From Tetranychus cinnabarinus (taxonomy: Eukaryota > Arthropoda > Arachnida > Trombidiformes > Tetranychidae), in NCBI GenBank assembly GCA_022266195.1, contig WHVY01000001.1:18228001-18292000 (forward strand): 64,000 nucleotides of DNA, in the 5' to 3' direction. The notes under the pieces are model-generated. The model saw only the letters and a program-made list of their open reading frames with translations. It made no database searches and was not told the origin of the DNA. Below, one piece after another: positions 10,981-20,544 of this stretch (the stretch's first letter is position 1; every line of letters starts with the position of its first letter). A program made the translations under genes and the position numbers.

Positions 10981-11936
10981 TAAAATAAAGCAACGTGAAT
11001 ATTCGCTTCCATTTTTATTCTCTTTATTTATTCATTTTCAGTTCATAACAATAGTTCTATTAGGTACATAGGTCAAGGATATCTCTAGTAAGAAAACTTG
11101 ACAAATAAGTCGCATAAGAGCCTTTGATTTTCATTTCTCGTTGATGAGGCGATGCAGTGCACAGGATCCTGAGTTGTTTTTGGAAATTCGTTCCATGAAT
11201 CGAGATAATAATTTATGAATTCATTGATTTTTTTTTTGTCAATTTTTTTTGGTCAACCAGTTTTCCTGAGCCAGTTAAATTGTGGTTTGTTTTTTCATTA
11301 GTTTTCCAGCCATGAGGAATAAATTGATGAAAATATTTACCCAGTAGTAGTCTTTCGTAGTCTTTGCAAGACCAGAAAAAACACGGACTTTATCAATGGG
11401 ATAATTCACTGTCTTCATACTGACAATGATAGTGAATTTGTGAATGATAGAGACAAAGAAATTGAAAAATTCATTGAATCTTCTAAAGCATCTAATACCA
11501 ATACTCATCAAATACTGTAAGAGCATGTTTTGAAAACGAAATGAAATGCTATTTACTATGAATTGAATGCATGCAGTGAATAAATGTAATATTTAATTAA
11601 AAAAATTTTACGACAAATGGTGATAATTAACTTTTTAAACAAAATTTGTGTCTCTTAATAATTTCCATTGAAACAAAATTAAATCGTAATGTAAGTTATA
11701 TTTGTTTTATGGGTTTAAAACTGAAAAAGCTGAAAATCATCAGGTTTGGCATGAAATTTTAAGAACCATATTCAATCGACTCATAAGGTATTATACTTGA
11801 GAATGAAATGAAATTATTCTGAATTTTATATTACATATCTTTTCACGAAATTTATTGACAAAAATGGACAGTTTCAATCTATCCTTTGAACAGATTTTAA
11901 CAGTTTATATAAAGATTTTTAATTTTCAAAGGAAAC

Positions 11937-12160
11937 TTGAAGATCACAGATATTTTCACCACAGAAAACCATTTTAAGCCCTTTGAGTCGCAAATTAGAC
12001 AACGGCCTTAACTGCAGCTCTACCAGAGGCTGAGGCACCAGATGATCCGGTGCTAGTAGTTCGGACGTCAGTACTAGCACTAAGTCCAAAACCAGGACCA
12101 CTGGTCCAGACTTTTGCCATTTAAAGTATTATAGCTTGTCCACTTGGGCCTGGCAGGACA
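11937..12160 (-). pseudogene. Fragment 2 of the glycine-rich protein gene (3' end)
   Basis: Matches the final codons and 3'UTR of the 15374-16336 gene, reading GFGLSAST-VRTTSTGSSGASASGRAAVKAVV in the parental frame, then breaks before any Gly repeat. It occupies the same place in unit 2 as the full gene does in unit 3. Confidence 0.75.
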
Positions 12161-12499
12161 TAATTTACTTGTTGAGTCAAGCAAAAAGTACTCATTGGTT
12201 ATTTTATCATTTATTTTTCGATCACATTGATAGGGAGATTTAAAAAAATATTAATTAAAAAGTTAGGTAAAAACTTTTCACTAACAAAGTTTTTCCACTT
12301 TTCATGTCGACCATAATCTTACTCGGAATGTTCATGCTAAAACTCTCAGGAATCTTCAAAATTGAACTTTTGGGTATTTTTGTTTAGGATCTGAACTTAA
12401 ATTGCCTGTATTCACTGAGCAAGAATCAACAATTAAAATTTATCTTAGTGCTTAGCAAATAGTTGATTCATTCATTACAATAAGCATTTTCACTCGTCT

Positions 12500-12830
12500 T
12501 GTGGCGAAGATCTAGGTTTCGCCTTCATCTAGCAATAATATCGGAAATTTCCTTTTCTTTTCATCTATATGGTCTATATGTTTTTTACTTGCCCATTCGT
12601 TGTCAGCTGGTGTTGCGTCGGTTCTCTTTGGGCTCAATCTAGACTTGAGTTCACTTTTTTGATTATTCTCATTTTTATTCTCATTTCTCATTATTTTCAG
12701 ATTATTCATTCTCATTTTCGAAAGTTTAATCTTGATCATAATCGTCTTCATCTTCATAATTCCTCTTCTCAATCTTGGCATCTTCAAAACGAGCCAAATT
12801 ATTGGACCTCATAAGCGATGGGCTCTGATT
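12500..12830 (-). pseudogene. CFP1 partial copy IV (linker only)
   Basis: Linker-only copy (RKTNATPADNEWASKK-like block and acidic run) with no PHD and with frame breaks. It lacks the two insertions seen in copy II and therefore shows their empty sites. Confidence 0.7.
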
Positions 12831-13354
12831 TTTGTAAAAATGTATTATGTAGCATTGGCTATCTTATAGTTTGTCAACTCTTAACCGACTTTCAACCCAT
12901 TTTTGATCGCTGATTTGTAACCATAATATTTTGATTGTCTCAATAGCTGATTTTTTACACAATAAACGAATCGCACTAAAATTGAGATTCATAAAAATAG
13001 TACACATTTTATTAATAAAATTTTTCATTTTGTATATTTCAGGCATAATCCTACTAGGCATAATATTTGTAATAAAACTGTTAATAATTTTTAAAATTGC
13101 GCTTTTGAGTATATTTGCTTAAGATTTGAACCTAAAATGCATTTCTTTACACAGCAAGAATAAAACTGTTATTTCTATCGATATAAAAAATTATACTTAA
13201 TGCATTGCAAATGGCTGACTTATGCAGTACAATGCACATTCCAACTTGTCCTTATACAAGTATATTTAGTATCTTTGAAGGTCTAGGTCTCGCCTTCAGC
13301 TTTACCTGGTTTCAAAACACCAGATTTTCCAATACGGACGGTTAAGATCTAGAC

Positions 13355-13954
13355 TCAAAGCATAAGTCCACTCCACGATAAAAAGGTGTATTCATTCATC
13401 CATTGATAACATTGCCTTAAACCTTTATCAATCTTGGAGATTTCTTTCTCTCTTTCTCTATCAATTTTTTCATTCGCCCATTCGTTGTCAGCTGGTGTTG
13501 GGTTCGCTTTCTTTCGGCTCTGCCTAGACTTGAGTTTACTTTTTCGGTTATTTTTTTCAGATGAATCATTCTTTTTTCTCAAAGTTTCATTTTGATAATC
13601 ATCGGCTTCATTCTCATAATCCCTCTTCTCAAGCTTGATATTATTTTCAAAACGAGTCACTTTATTGGACCTCTGAGGTGATGGGCTCTTTTTGCGAACT
13701 GTTCCCTGTTTGCTGGTCACTTCAGAAGAGGTTATTGTGTATTTATATTCAGTAGATTGTTTGTAAAATTGATTTTTCAAGGATGGATCACGGTCACGAC
13801 ACTTGAGGCAGTAAAATTTGAAAAAGGTCATAGCAAGTTGCTCGTTCATAGAGATACAAGCTCCATGATACCATTCATCGCAATTATCACAACCAATCAT
13901 AAAACCACTTCCATCTGAAGAGCGACAAACACAATAAACAATGTCACCACTCAT
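13355..13954 (-). CDS. PHD-only CFP1 paralog, copy V (199 aa)
   Basis: An open 199-codon frame from ATG 13954. Its PHD (YCVCRSSDGSGFMIGCDNC, EWYHGAC, YCLKC) keeps all eight zinc ligands plus Y7, M19 and W28. A linker follows that is closer in length to CFP1 than that of copy III. The protein ends GLRQCYQWMNEYTFLSWSGLML, related to the tails of copies I and III, in place of the CFP1 QCYGPGC domain. Predicted nuclear H3K4me3 reader without COMPASS-binding parts. Expression is not shown by sequence. Confidence 0.68.
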   Translation of the reverse strand: MSGDIVYCVCRSSDGSGFMIGCDNCDEWYHGACISMNEQLAMTFFKFYCLKCRDRDPSLKNQFYKQSTEYKYTITSSEVTSKQGTVRKKSPSPQRSNKVTRFENNIKLEKRDYENEADDYQNETLRKKNDSSEKNNRKSKLKSRQSRKKANPTPADNEWANEKIDREREKEISKIDKGLRQCYQWMNEYTFLSWSGLML

Positions 13955-15373
13955 GTTAATAAAAGTTTATTTTTAATGTTAGCAGTGAATAGCAGTAGCA
14001 TTAAGTACAGCCAAACCTCGTTAACAAGTAGTAACAAGGAGTAACAAGTTATAACCTGTAATTGGGACGCAGTGAGAATAACCAATGGCCTATTTCACGA
14101 TCAAATGCGCTTATTTTAGCCATTGGTCAACCAGAAAGTTTTAAACCTCTGACCAAAAAGTAATAGTTATACTCTTTGCCTCTGACAGTAAATAGATTAA
14201 GTGTAACGAAATGGGAATTTTATCAAATATTATTTAAAAAAATATGAAAATAAGGCAGGAACTTTTCTTAAGAATCCTCAGTAAAATTCAAGTTTTCTTG
14301 GATGCATTTATCAAGGATACCTCTGGAAAAAATCTTGATTCAAAAGTTGATATTTATATTTATGCTTTGGAAACTTATTAAATAAATAAATCAGTTATTC
14401 ATGTTTTTCATAATTATTTTTTATACTTTTTTACCCTTTTTGTCTCTTCATGGCAAATAAGTCGCATAAAAGACTTTGATTTTCATTCTCGTCAATGAGG
14501 CGATCAGGTAAAATCACGCAGGATCCTGAGTTGTTTTTGAAAATTCGTTCCATGAATCGAGATAATAATTTGTGAATTCATTTTTTGTTGTCAATTTTTT
14601 TGTTAACACGTGTTCCTGAGCCAGTTAAATTATGGTTTGCTTTTTCATAAGTTTTTCAGCCATGAGAAATAAATTGATGAAAATATTTACCCAGTAGTAG
14701 TCTTTCGTAGTCTTTGCAAGACCAGAAAAAACACGGACTTTATCAATGGGATACTTTCCCTGTCTCCATTCTGAATGATAGAGACAAAGAAATTGAAAAA
14801 GTCATGAATCTTCTCAAGCATCTAATACTATAATAATACTCATCAAATACTGTAAGAGTACCGTAGGTATAATACCTAGAATACTGTAGGTATGTTTTGA
14901 AAACAAAATGAATTGACAATGAATTGCTATTTATTATGAATTGAATGCATGCAGTGAATAAATGTAATATTTAGTTAAAAAAATTTTACGACAAATGGTG
15001 TTAATTAACTTTTTCAACAAAATTTTTGTCTCTTAATAATTTTCATTGAAACAAAATTAAATCGTAATGTAAGTTATATTTGTTTTATGGGTTTAAATAT
15101 TAAAAAGCTGAATCATCAGGTTTAGCATGAAATTTTAAGAAGCATATTCAACCGACTCATAAGGTATTATTATACTTGAGAATGAAAAGAAATTATTCGA
15201 AATTTTATATTACATATCTTTTCACGAAATTTATTGACAAAAATGGACAGTTTCAATCTATCCTTTGAACAGCTTTTAACAGTTTATATAAAGATTTTTA
15301 ATTTTCAAAGGAAACTTGAAGATCACAGATATTTTCACCACAGAAAACCATTTTAAGCCACTTGAGTCTTAAC
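13955..15373. other. Non-coding spacer of duplication unit 3
   Basis: Aligns with 10422-11960 of unit 2 minus an insertion of roughly 200-250 bp near 10497-10721. No gene recognised. The conserved block at 14632-14760 has no convincing frame. Confidence 0.6.
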
Positions 15374-16336
15374 TTAGACAACGGCCTTAACTGCAGCTCT
15401 ACCAGAAGCTGAGGCACCAGATGATCCGGTGCTAGTAGTTCGGGCACCAGTACTAGCACTAAGTCCAAAACCAGGACCAGACATTTGACCACTGAAACTA
15501 GCTTGTCCACCAGGGCCACCAAAACCACCAGCTTGGCCACCCATTCCTCCTTGGCCTCTTGAACCTCCTTGGCCTCTGAAACCACCTTGTCCTCGTCCAC
15601 CCATTCCACCTGGGCCTCCTTGGCCTCGACCTCCAAAACCACCATCTTGTCCATTCATTCCATTTTGTCCACTCATTCCAGCTTGTCCATTCATTCCATT
15701 TTGTCCATCTTGTCCTCCAAAACCTTGTCCTCCGAAGCTTTGACCTCCGAAGCCTTGGCCTCCAAATCCTCCTGGTCTACCTTGACCTCGTCCACCAGGT
15801 CCTCCTTGACCTCCGAAGCCACCAGCACTGCCTTGGCCTCCAAATCCTCCAGGTCTGCCTTGACCTCGTCCACCAGGTCCTCCCTGGCCTCCAAAGCCCC
15901 CGAAACCGCCGAAATTACTGGATTCACCTTGACCTCCAAAACCTACAGAGCCACCTTGACCTCTGAAGCCACCGAAGCCAGGAGGACCACCTGAAGCCAC
16001 TCTGAAGCCTGAGTTTCCTTGACCTCCTCGTCCACCGGGTCCTCCTTGACCACCGAAACCACCAAAGCCTCCAAAGCCTTGACCACCTTGGCCTCCGAAG
16101 CCACTTGAAGCACCAAAGCCTCCACGACTGCCTTGATTACCTCCAAATCCAAGGGAACTTCCGAAACTTCCTTGACTGTTGAAACCACCAGGTCCAGTGA
16201 ATTCACCTTCGGCACCAAAATGTGGTGGCTGTGGTGGACCTTCACCATTGAAGGCAACTGAAGTAGCTACACTAGAGCCTTGAGCGCTCATTAATGGTAC
16301 AAAGAATAGAAGACAAAGACACAATTTAAAAGCCAT
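15374..16336 (-). CDS. Secreted glycine-rich repeat protein (320 aa)
   Basis: Begins with a clear signal peptide (MAFKLCLCLLFFVPLMSA, cleavage probably before QG). A Gly/Gln/Phe/Arg-rich body follows, built of GGFGGQGGPGGRGQ-type units and a Met/Asn variant (GQNGMNGQ). It ends in a Ser/Ala/Thr tail GASASGRAAVKAVV. Single exon. A TATAAATA lies about 115 bp upstream of the ATG. Such proteins in arthropods are typically extracellular structural components such as silk, cuticle, egg coat or saliva cement; which one applies here is not decidable. No folded domain is seen. Its 3' end has been copied twice into the CFP1 array. Confidence 0.8.
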   Translation of the reverse strand: MAFKLCLCLLFFVPLMSAQGSSVATSVAFNGEGPPQPPHFGAEGEFTGPGGFNSQGSFGSSLGFGGNQGSRGGFGASSGFGGQGGQGFGGFGGFGGQGGPGGRGGQGNSGFRVASGGPPGFGGFRGQGGSVGFGGQGESSNFGGFGGFGGQGGPGGRGQGRPGGFGGQGSAGGFGGQGGPGGRGQGRPGGFGGQGFGGQSFGGQGFGGQDGQNGMNGQAGMSGQNGMNGQDGGFGGRGQGGPGGMGGRGQGGFRGQGGSRGQGGMGGQAGGFGGPGGQASFSGQMSGPGFGLSASTGARTTSTGSSGASASGRAAVKAVV

Positions 16337-16448
16337 TTTGGATGTGAGTTACGATAATTAACGAAAATATCAAGGTGTTTTTGTCACTGATTAATACTTG
16401 TTATACTAGTATATCGAGTTATATTAACCAGAAAGCAATTTCATCTGA

Positions 16449-16456
16449 TATTTATA
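16449..16456 (-). promoter_or_regulatory. TATA box of the glycine-rich gene
   Basis: TATAAATA on the minus strand (context gagtataaatatcag), about 113 bp upstream of the ATG. Two other secreted repeat genes in this window have the same motif at a similar distance. Confidence 0.55.
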
Positions 16457-16559
16457 CTCAATTTTGAAACAAAAAAAGTCTCCTTTTCAAACTCACTCAT
16501 CACTCATTATTAATAATGATGTGCTGATGAGGATGGCCCTCTGTTTAAACAATAAAACA

Positions 16560-17547
16560 ATTAATTCTGTAAATGAAAGATGCCAAAGTAAAAAGTGAAT
16601 TAAAGTTACAACCAAAGCATCTTTTCATCATTGATTGACAGTTAACAGTTCAATCAATTCACTTTCAAGTTTAATTCCTCATGCAATTACGTTCTTCTTA
16701 TTATGTTGTTTCTCATGTAATCAGTTACCACAGGATTCGATTTCATAACAAGTATCGAAAAAATTGATATAAATTAATTCAATTCAATTAAAACAAAACC
16801 TCGTGATCTATTATTGTGATATTACTCTCAAAAAATTCCTCTCAAGGTAACAAAGCCTTATTAATTCAAACCAAAGTTAGCTGTTTTGATCAGTTTATTG
16901 TTATTACACTGGCAGCCAGGTTGTGGGAAAAGTTTAATCAAGTATCAATACATTTTTTAACCATCAAATGTTATTAAATAATATAACGATGACTTGAACA
17001 AAAAAGGGTAACAATGAGAGGAAACTTCAAGAATTTCATGTGACTCGAATTGTTTAAGAATCGTAAGTATTATTATGAGCTCTACTGCGTATGATAAAAC
17101 ATTTGCAGCCGGATATTAATCATACAGAAATCAGATTAATTGTCAACTTCAGCTGGATGCATTTAGTAAAATGAAAAATAGTTGATTTAACGTAAAAGAT
17201 GCAAAAAGATGAATATAAGAGTACATCATTTTATAAATGAAATCAATGAATGGAACATGCAGAAATGCAAAAATTAGTGCATTCAAGTCATAATTTTTGA
17301 ATTTCTGCAAGTTCAAGGCGACTTATTGTTACATACAGTAAACATAAATCACCATAAATATAATGTACAAATAATTAAATCAATCAATAATTTAGCAAAT
17401 TCATTTATTGGATACTAGCAAAAATGTTTGAAATTATGTAAATCAAATTGATTGATTAAAAAAGGACTAAAAAAGTAAAAAATGTTTACATATCCAAACA
17501 AAATGATATTAAGTTAAAAGTCAAAAATCTTTTGGTTCACTTAATAA
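16560..17547. other. Intergenic, nothing recognised
   Basis: AT-rich sequence without open frames or repeats that I can interpret. Confidence 0.5.
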
Positions 17548-19216
17548 TCAACCAAATGACTGCATCACGCTTGATGCCGTATCCATTAATGAACTTAAAT
17601 CACCTAAGCCCCCTCCAGCTCCACCACCGCCACCGCCGCCTCCGCCGCCACCTCCATCACTGGCTAATGCTGTGACGAGTTTAATATAGTTGTTCCAATC
17701 TTCAGAACTCATTCCCATACTTGAAGTTGGAGCAGCAGTAGTAGTACCAACAGAGCTTGGAACGCTTTGACCATTTATATTTACTCTGCCTCTATCTCTT
17801 TCTCCTCTTCGTCCACCTCCACAGGAGCCACCACTTGATTGGGCATCATTGGAAGAACCAAACAAAAAGTTGTTCAGTGAAGTGAAAAAATCCCCACCTT
17901 GAATAAAAAACAAAAAAAGCTTAATATGTGTGTTTCGTTGACAATTTATCTGACAAAAAATTAACAATATTCTTTTTAATCAATGTAAACCTTGATAAAT
18001 GTGTATTTGAAACTTTATTGTTTTGGCTATTAAATCTTGATTAAATATTGGTTTGTTTTTGTTTTGATTTTTGTTTTGATATTTCTTTCAACATTACTTT
18101 TCTCATTGTTATTAACAATTGAGTCCAGTTAGTCAGTATTTTCGGACATACCTCCGTAATCTCCATAAGGATCCTCAGTGGAAAAATTATCCATAGGGTA
18201 ATTCATTTGGCTATTGAATTGACCATTCGGCATGGAATTGAAACCTGATCCTCCTTGCATACCCAAAGACTGACTATTGGGGGGTAATCTCGAGTTTTGT
18301 CCCATTTGTGGCCAGCCTATTGATTGTGACTGTCCCATCGGTGGTGCCATCGGTGGACCCATTGGAGATCCCATTGGTGGTATCATCGACTGTCCTACTG
18401 ATTGTCCAATGGCTGGACCCATTTGAGATCCCATTGGAGGCATCATTGACTGTCCCATTGATGAACCCATCGGAGGTCCCATTGGTGGAATCATCGACTG
18501 TCCTACTGACTGTCCCATTGATGAACCCATCTGAGGTCCCATTTGAGGTCCCATTGGAGGTCCCATTGGAGGTCCCATTGGAGGTCCCATTGGAGGCATC
18601 ATTGACTGTCCCATTGATGAACCCATCGGAGGTCCCATTGGTGGTATCATCGACTGTCCTACTGATTGTCCAATGGCTGGACCCATTTGAGGTCCCATTG
18701 GTGGAATCATCGACTGTCCCATTGCTTGTCCCGTAGACGAACCAAACGATCCAGTCATTTGAGGTCGCATTGGTCTTCTGAAACCAGGCATGTAACCCGA
18801 ATATGATCCGCTAATATATCCTTGCCTGATGGATGGTGAATTATTGTCTGGGTTTGATGTTGATCCACCATTAGGTTGATCTGAGAGTCCATTCATAAGC
18901 CAGTTAAAGATCCTACGTTGCACTATTTTTAATCCCCCAACGTTTTACCCACACAACAGAAAATATACAGTCGAGAAAGTAATAAGTTAATCGGACAAAA
19001 TATACAAATTAAAGTTCACTCACCTTTTGGTAATGAAGTTTCATTAGAGCTTGAATTATTAATTTCCTTATTTCCATTGGTATCAATACTATTAACACTG
19101 GCATTACCTTGATTTTCGGCAATTAATTGACCATTGATGACAACTGTTGATGAAAGATAAACAATTAACCATATTGACCAATTAAATTTTAGCTTGAATG
19201 TTGAGGGTAACACCAT
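17548..19216 (-). CDS. Secreted Met/Pro/Gly/Gln-rich repeat protein, three exons (437 aa)
   Basis: Exons 19216-19024, 18922-18152 and 17897-17548 join in phase through GTGAGT and GTATGT donors. Exon 1 encodes a signal peptide or signal anchor (hydrophobic WSIWLIVYLSSTVVING) and a Asn/Ser-rich stretch. Exon 2 carries about 15 repeats of the IPPMGPPMG / SSMGQSM type. Exon 3 begins YGDYGGGDFFTSLNNFLFG across the junction. It contains a run of twelve glycines, from a GCC/CCG-type microsatellite, and ends LSSLMDTASSVMQSFG. It resembles extracellular structural proteins only in composition; no family is recognised. The exon-2 acceptor (aaaaatag) has a weak pyrimidine tract but is the only one preserving phase. 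Confidence 0.75.
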
Positions 19217-19329
19217 CTTTGATCTATCAATATCACTAATCAGTCTATTGGTTGAGAAACAGTAAAAGGTTCTGTGAAATCATCTGTGGAATCAAGTTAA
19301 CAAATTGATCGAACTCAAATTATCAACCT

Positions 19330-19338
19330 CTATTTATA
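19330..19338 (-). promoter_or_regulatory. TATA box of the Met/Pro/Gly-rich gene
   Basis: TATAAATAG on the minus strand, about 115 bp upstream of the ATG at 19216. Confidence 0.55.
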
Positions 19339-19339
19339 C

Positions 19340-20480
19340 AGAGATTTAATCATGATCATTGCACTGAACACCATTTTTTGCTTCCATTATCATCTAATAA
19401 AATAACCGATTTAAAACGTTAAACTTGCATGGCGAGTTCAGTAAATTGTTTATAGACAGTCACAAGAGATTTCAAGCCAAAAGCCTTTTCTTTATATCAA
19501 ATTTTGTCCATGAAATAATCAATGATGACAATTATTGTCATCAATAGTGATTGGCAAATTTCTAGCAACCATTAGACTTACTTGGTTAATTACAAATTTT
19601 GGAATCATGAAAACGTCATGATCATGATTATGGTGATCATAATCATAATCTTAAACTGTCTCTCCTTTTGAGCTCAACTCATCCATGGGCAAGCAAAGCA
19701 AAGCAAAACAAACGGTTCTTTAGCGAGTGCAGGTTAGATATGAACGCAAAACAATCGCTAGTTATTTGTTGACCTTATAATATGGAATCAACTGCACAAA
19801 AGATTGACTTTGAAATTATTCACAGTAAAACCAGAATACGGAAAAGGAAAAAAAACAACCAATTAGTCAACTTGCGAGTTGAAAACACTTTTACTTATTT
19901 GAGTTTATCAACTTTTTTACTAGATTTTACCTGATTATCATATTTACTTTCGGTTATTATATTACAATTTATTATAATATAAACAGTATTTAATGACAAT
20001 AAATAATCTATTTTGGTCTTTATTCAAATAAATATCAACTAATGTTTTCACATGGTAATGTGAACGACTGAAATGTGTTGAATATGAGAAGCTCATTAGC
20101 ATTACCAAATGGCAACACCATTAGAATTGATTGGGGTTTTATCATTATACAACCATAATTGTTTAGTAGGTAAATTAAGGGTAACTTAGACGGAAAAGAG
20201 CGAACTTGATAAGTAATTACTGAAACCAAGTAACAAGTGAATCGTCTAGAAATTATTGCTATCGGTAATTGGTTAAATAATAAGAATTGTGAAACTACAT
20301 TGTATTGAATAACCATTCACTAATTTCTCCACGAGACAGTTGATTCTTAATGTTGAATATTTTTCATGAAAATAGGTTGTTTTTCAGTACGATACGAAAA
20401 TGCCGATAACACAGTTGATGTAAAAGACGTTTTCAATGGATTAAGAAGATTGTTGCATCTTAATTTGGATTATGGCGATA
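19340..20480. other. Divergent intergenic region
   Basis: Lies between two oppositely transcribed secreted-protein genes. No coding signal. A TATAAA at about 20485 could serve the plus-strand gene. Confidence 0.45.
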
Positions 20481-20544
20481 ACATATAAACTGTCTTCAAG
20501 GATGAAGACTTCTGTGTAAATTATTGTTCATTCTCGCTGAAACG

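Larger units (their letters stand above)
9331..12820. repeat. Tandem segmental duplication, unit 2 (about 3.4-3.5 kb)
   Basis: Collinear with 12821-15500. Shared landmarks in order are ggctctgatttttgtaaaaa (9331/12821), a PHD-only gene (9879/13355), the block around cagtagtagtctttcgtagtc (11342/14692) and the glycine-rich 3' end (11937/15300). Spacing between copies is 3360-3490 bp. An older, more diverged unit occupies about 6300-9330. Confidence 0.85.
12821..15500. repeat. Tandem segmental duplication, unit 3
   Basis: Sister of 9331-12820 (see that entry for landmarks). It ends inside the complete glycine-rich gene, which suggests that unit 3 holds the original junction and the truncated glycine-rich ends in units 1 and 2 are derived. 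Confidence 0.8.

Noticed and set aside
15298..16257. Several long open frames antisense to or overlapping the glycine-rich gene
   Set aside because: They arise from the repetitive Gly codons read in other frames or on the other strand and have no independent start or composition support.
18308..18736. Plus-strand 142-codon frame rich in Val/Pro/Leu
   Set aside because: Exact antisense shadow of the MGPPMGPP repeat exon.
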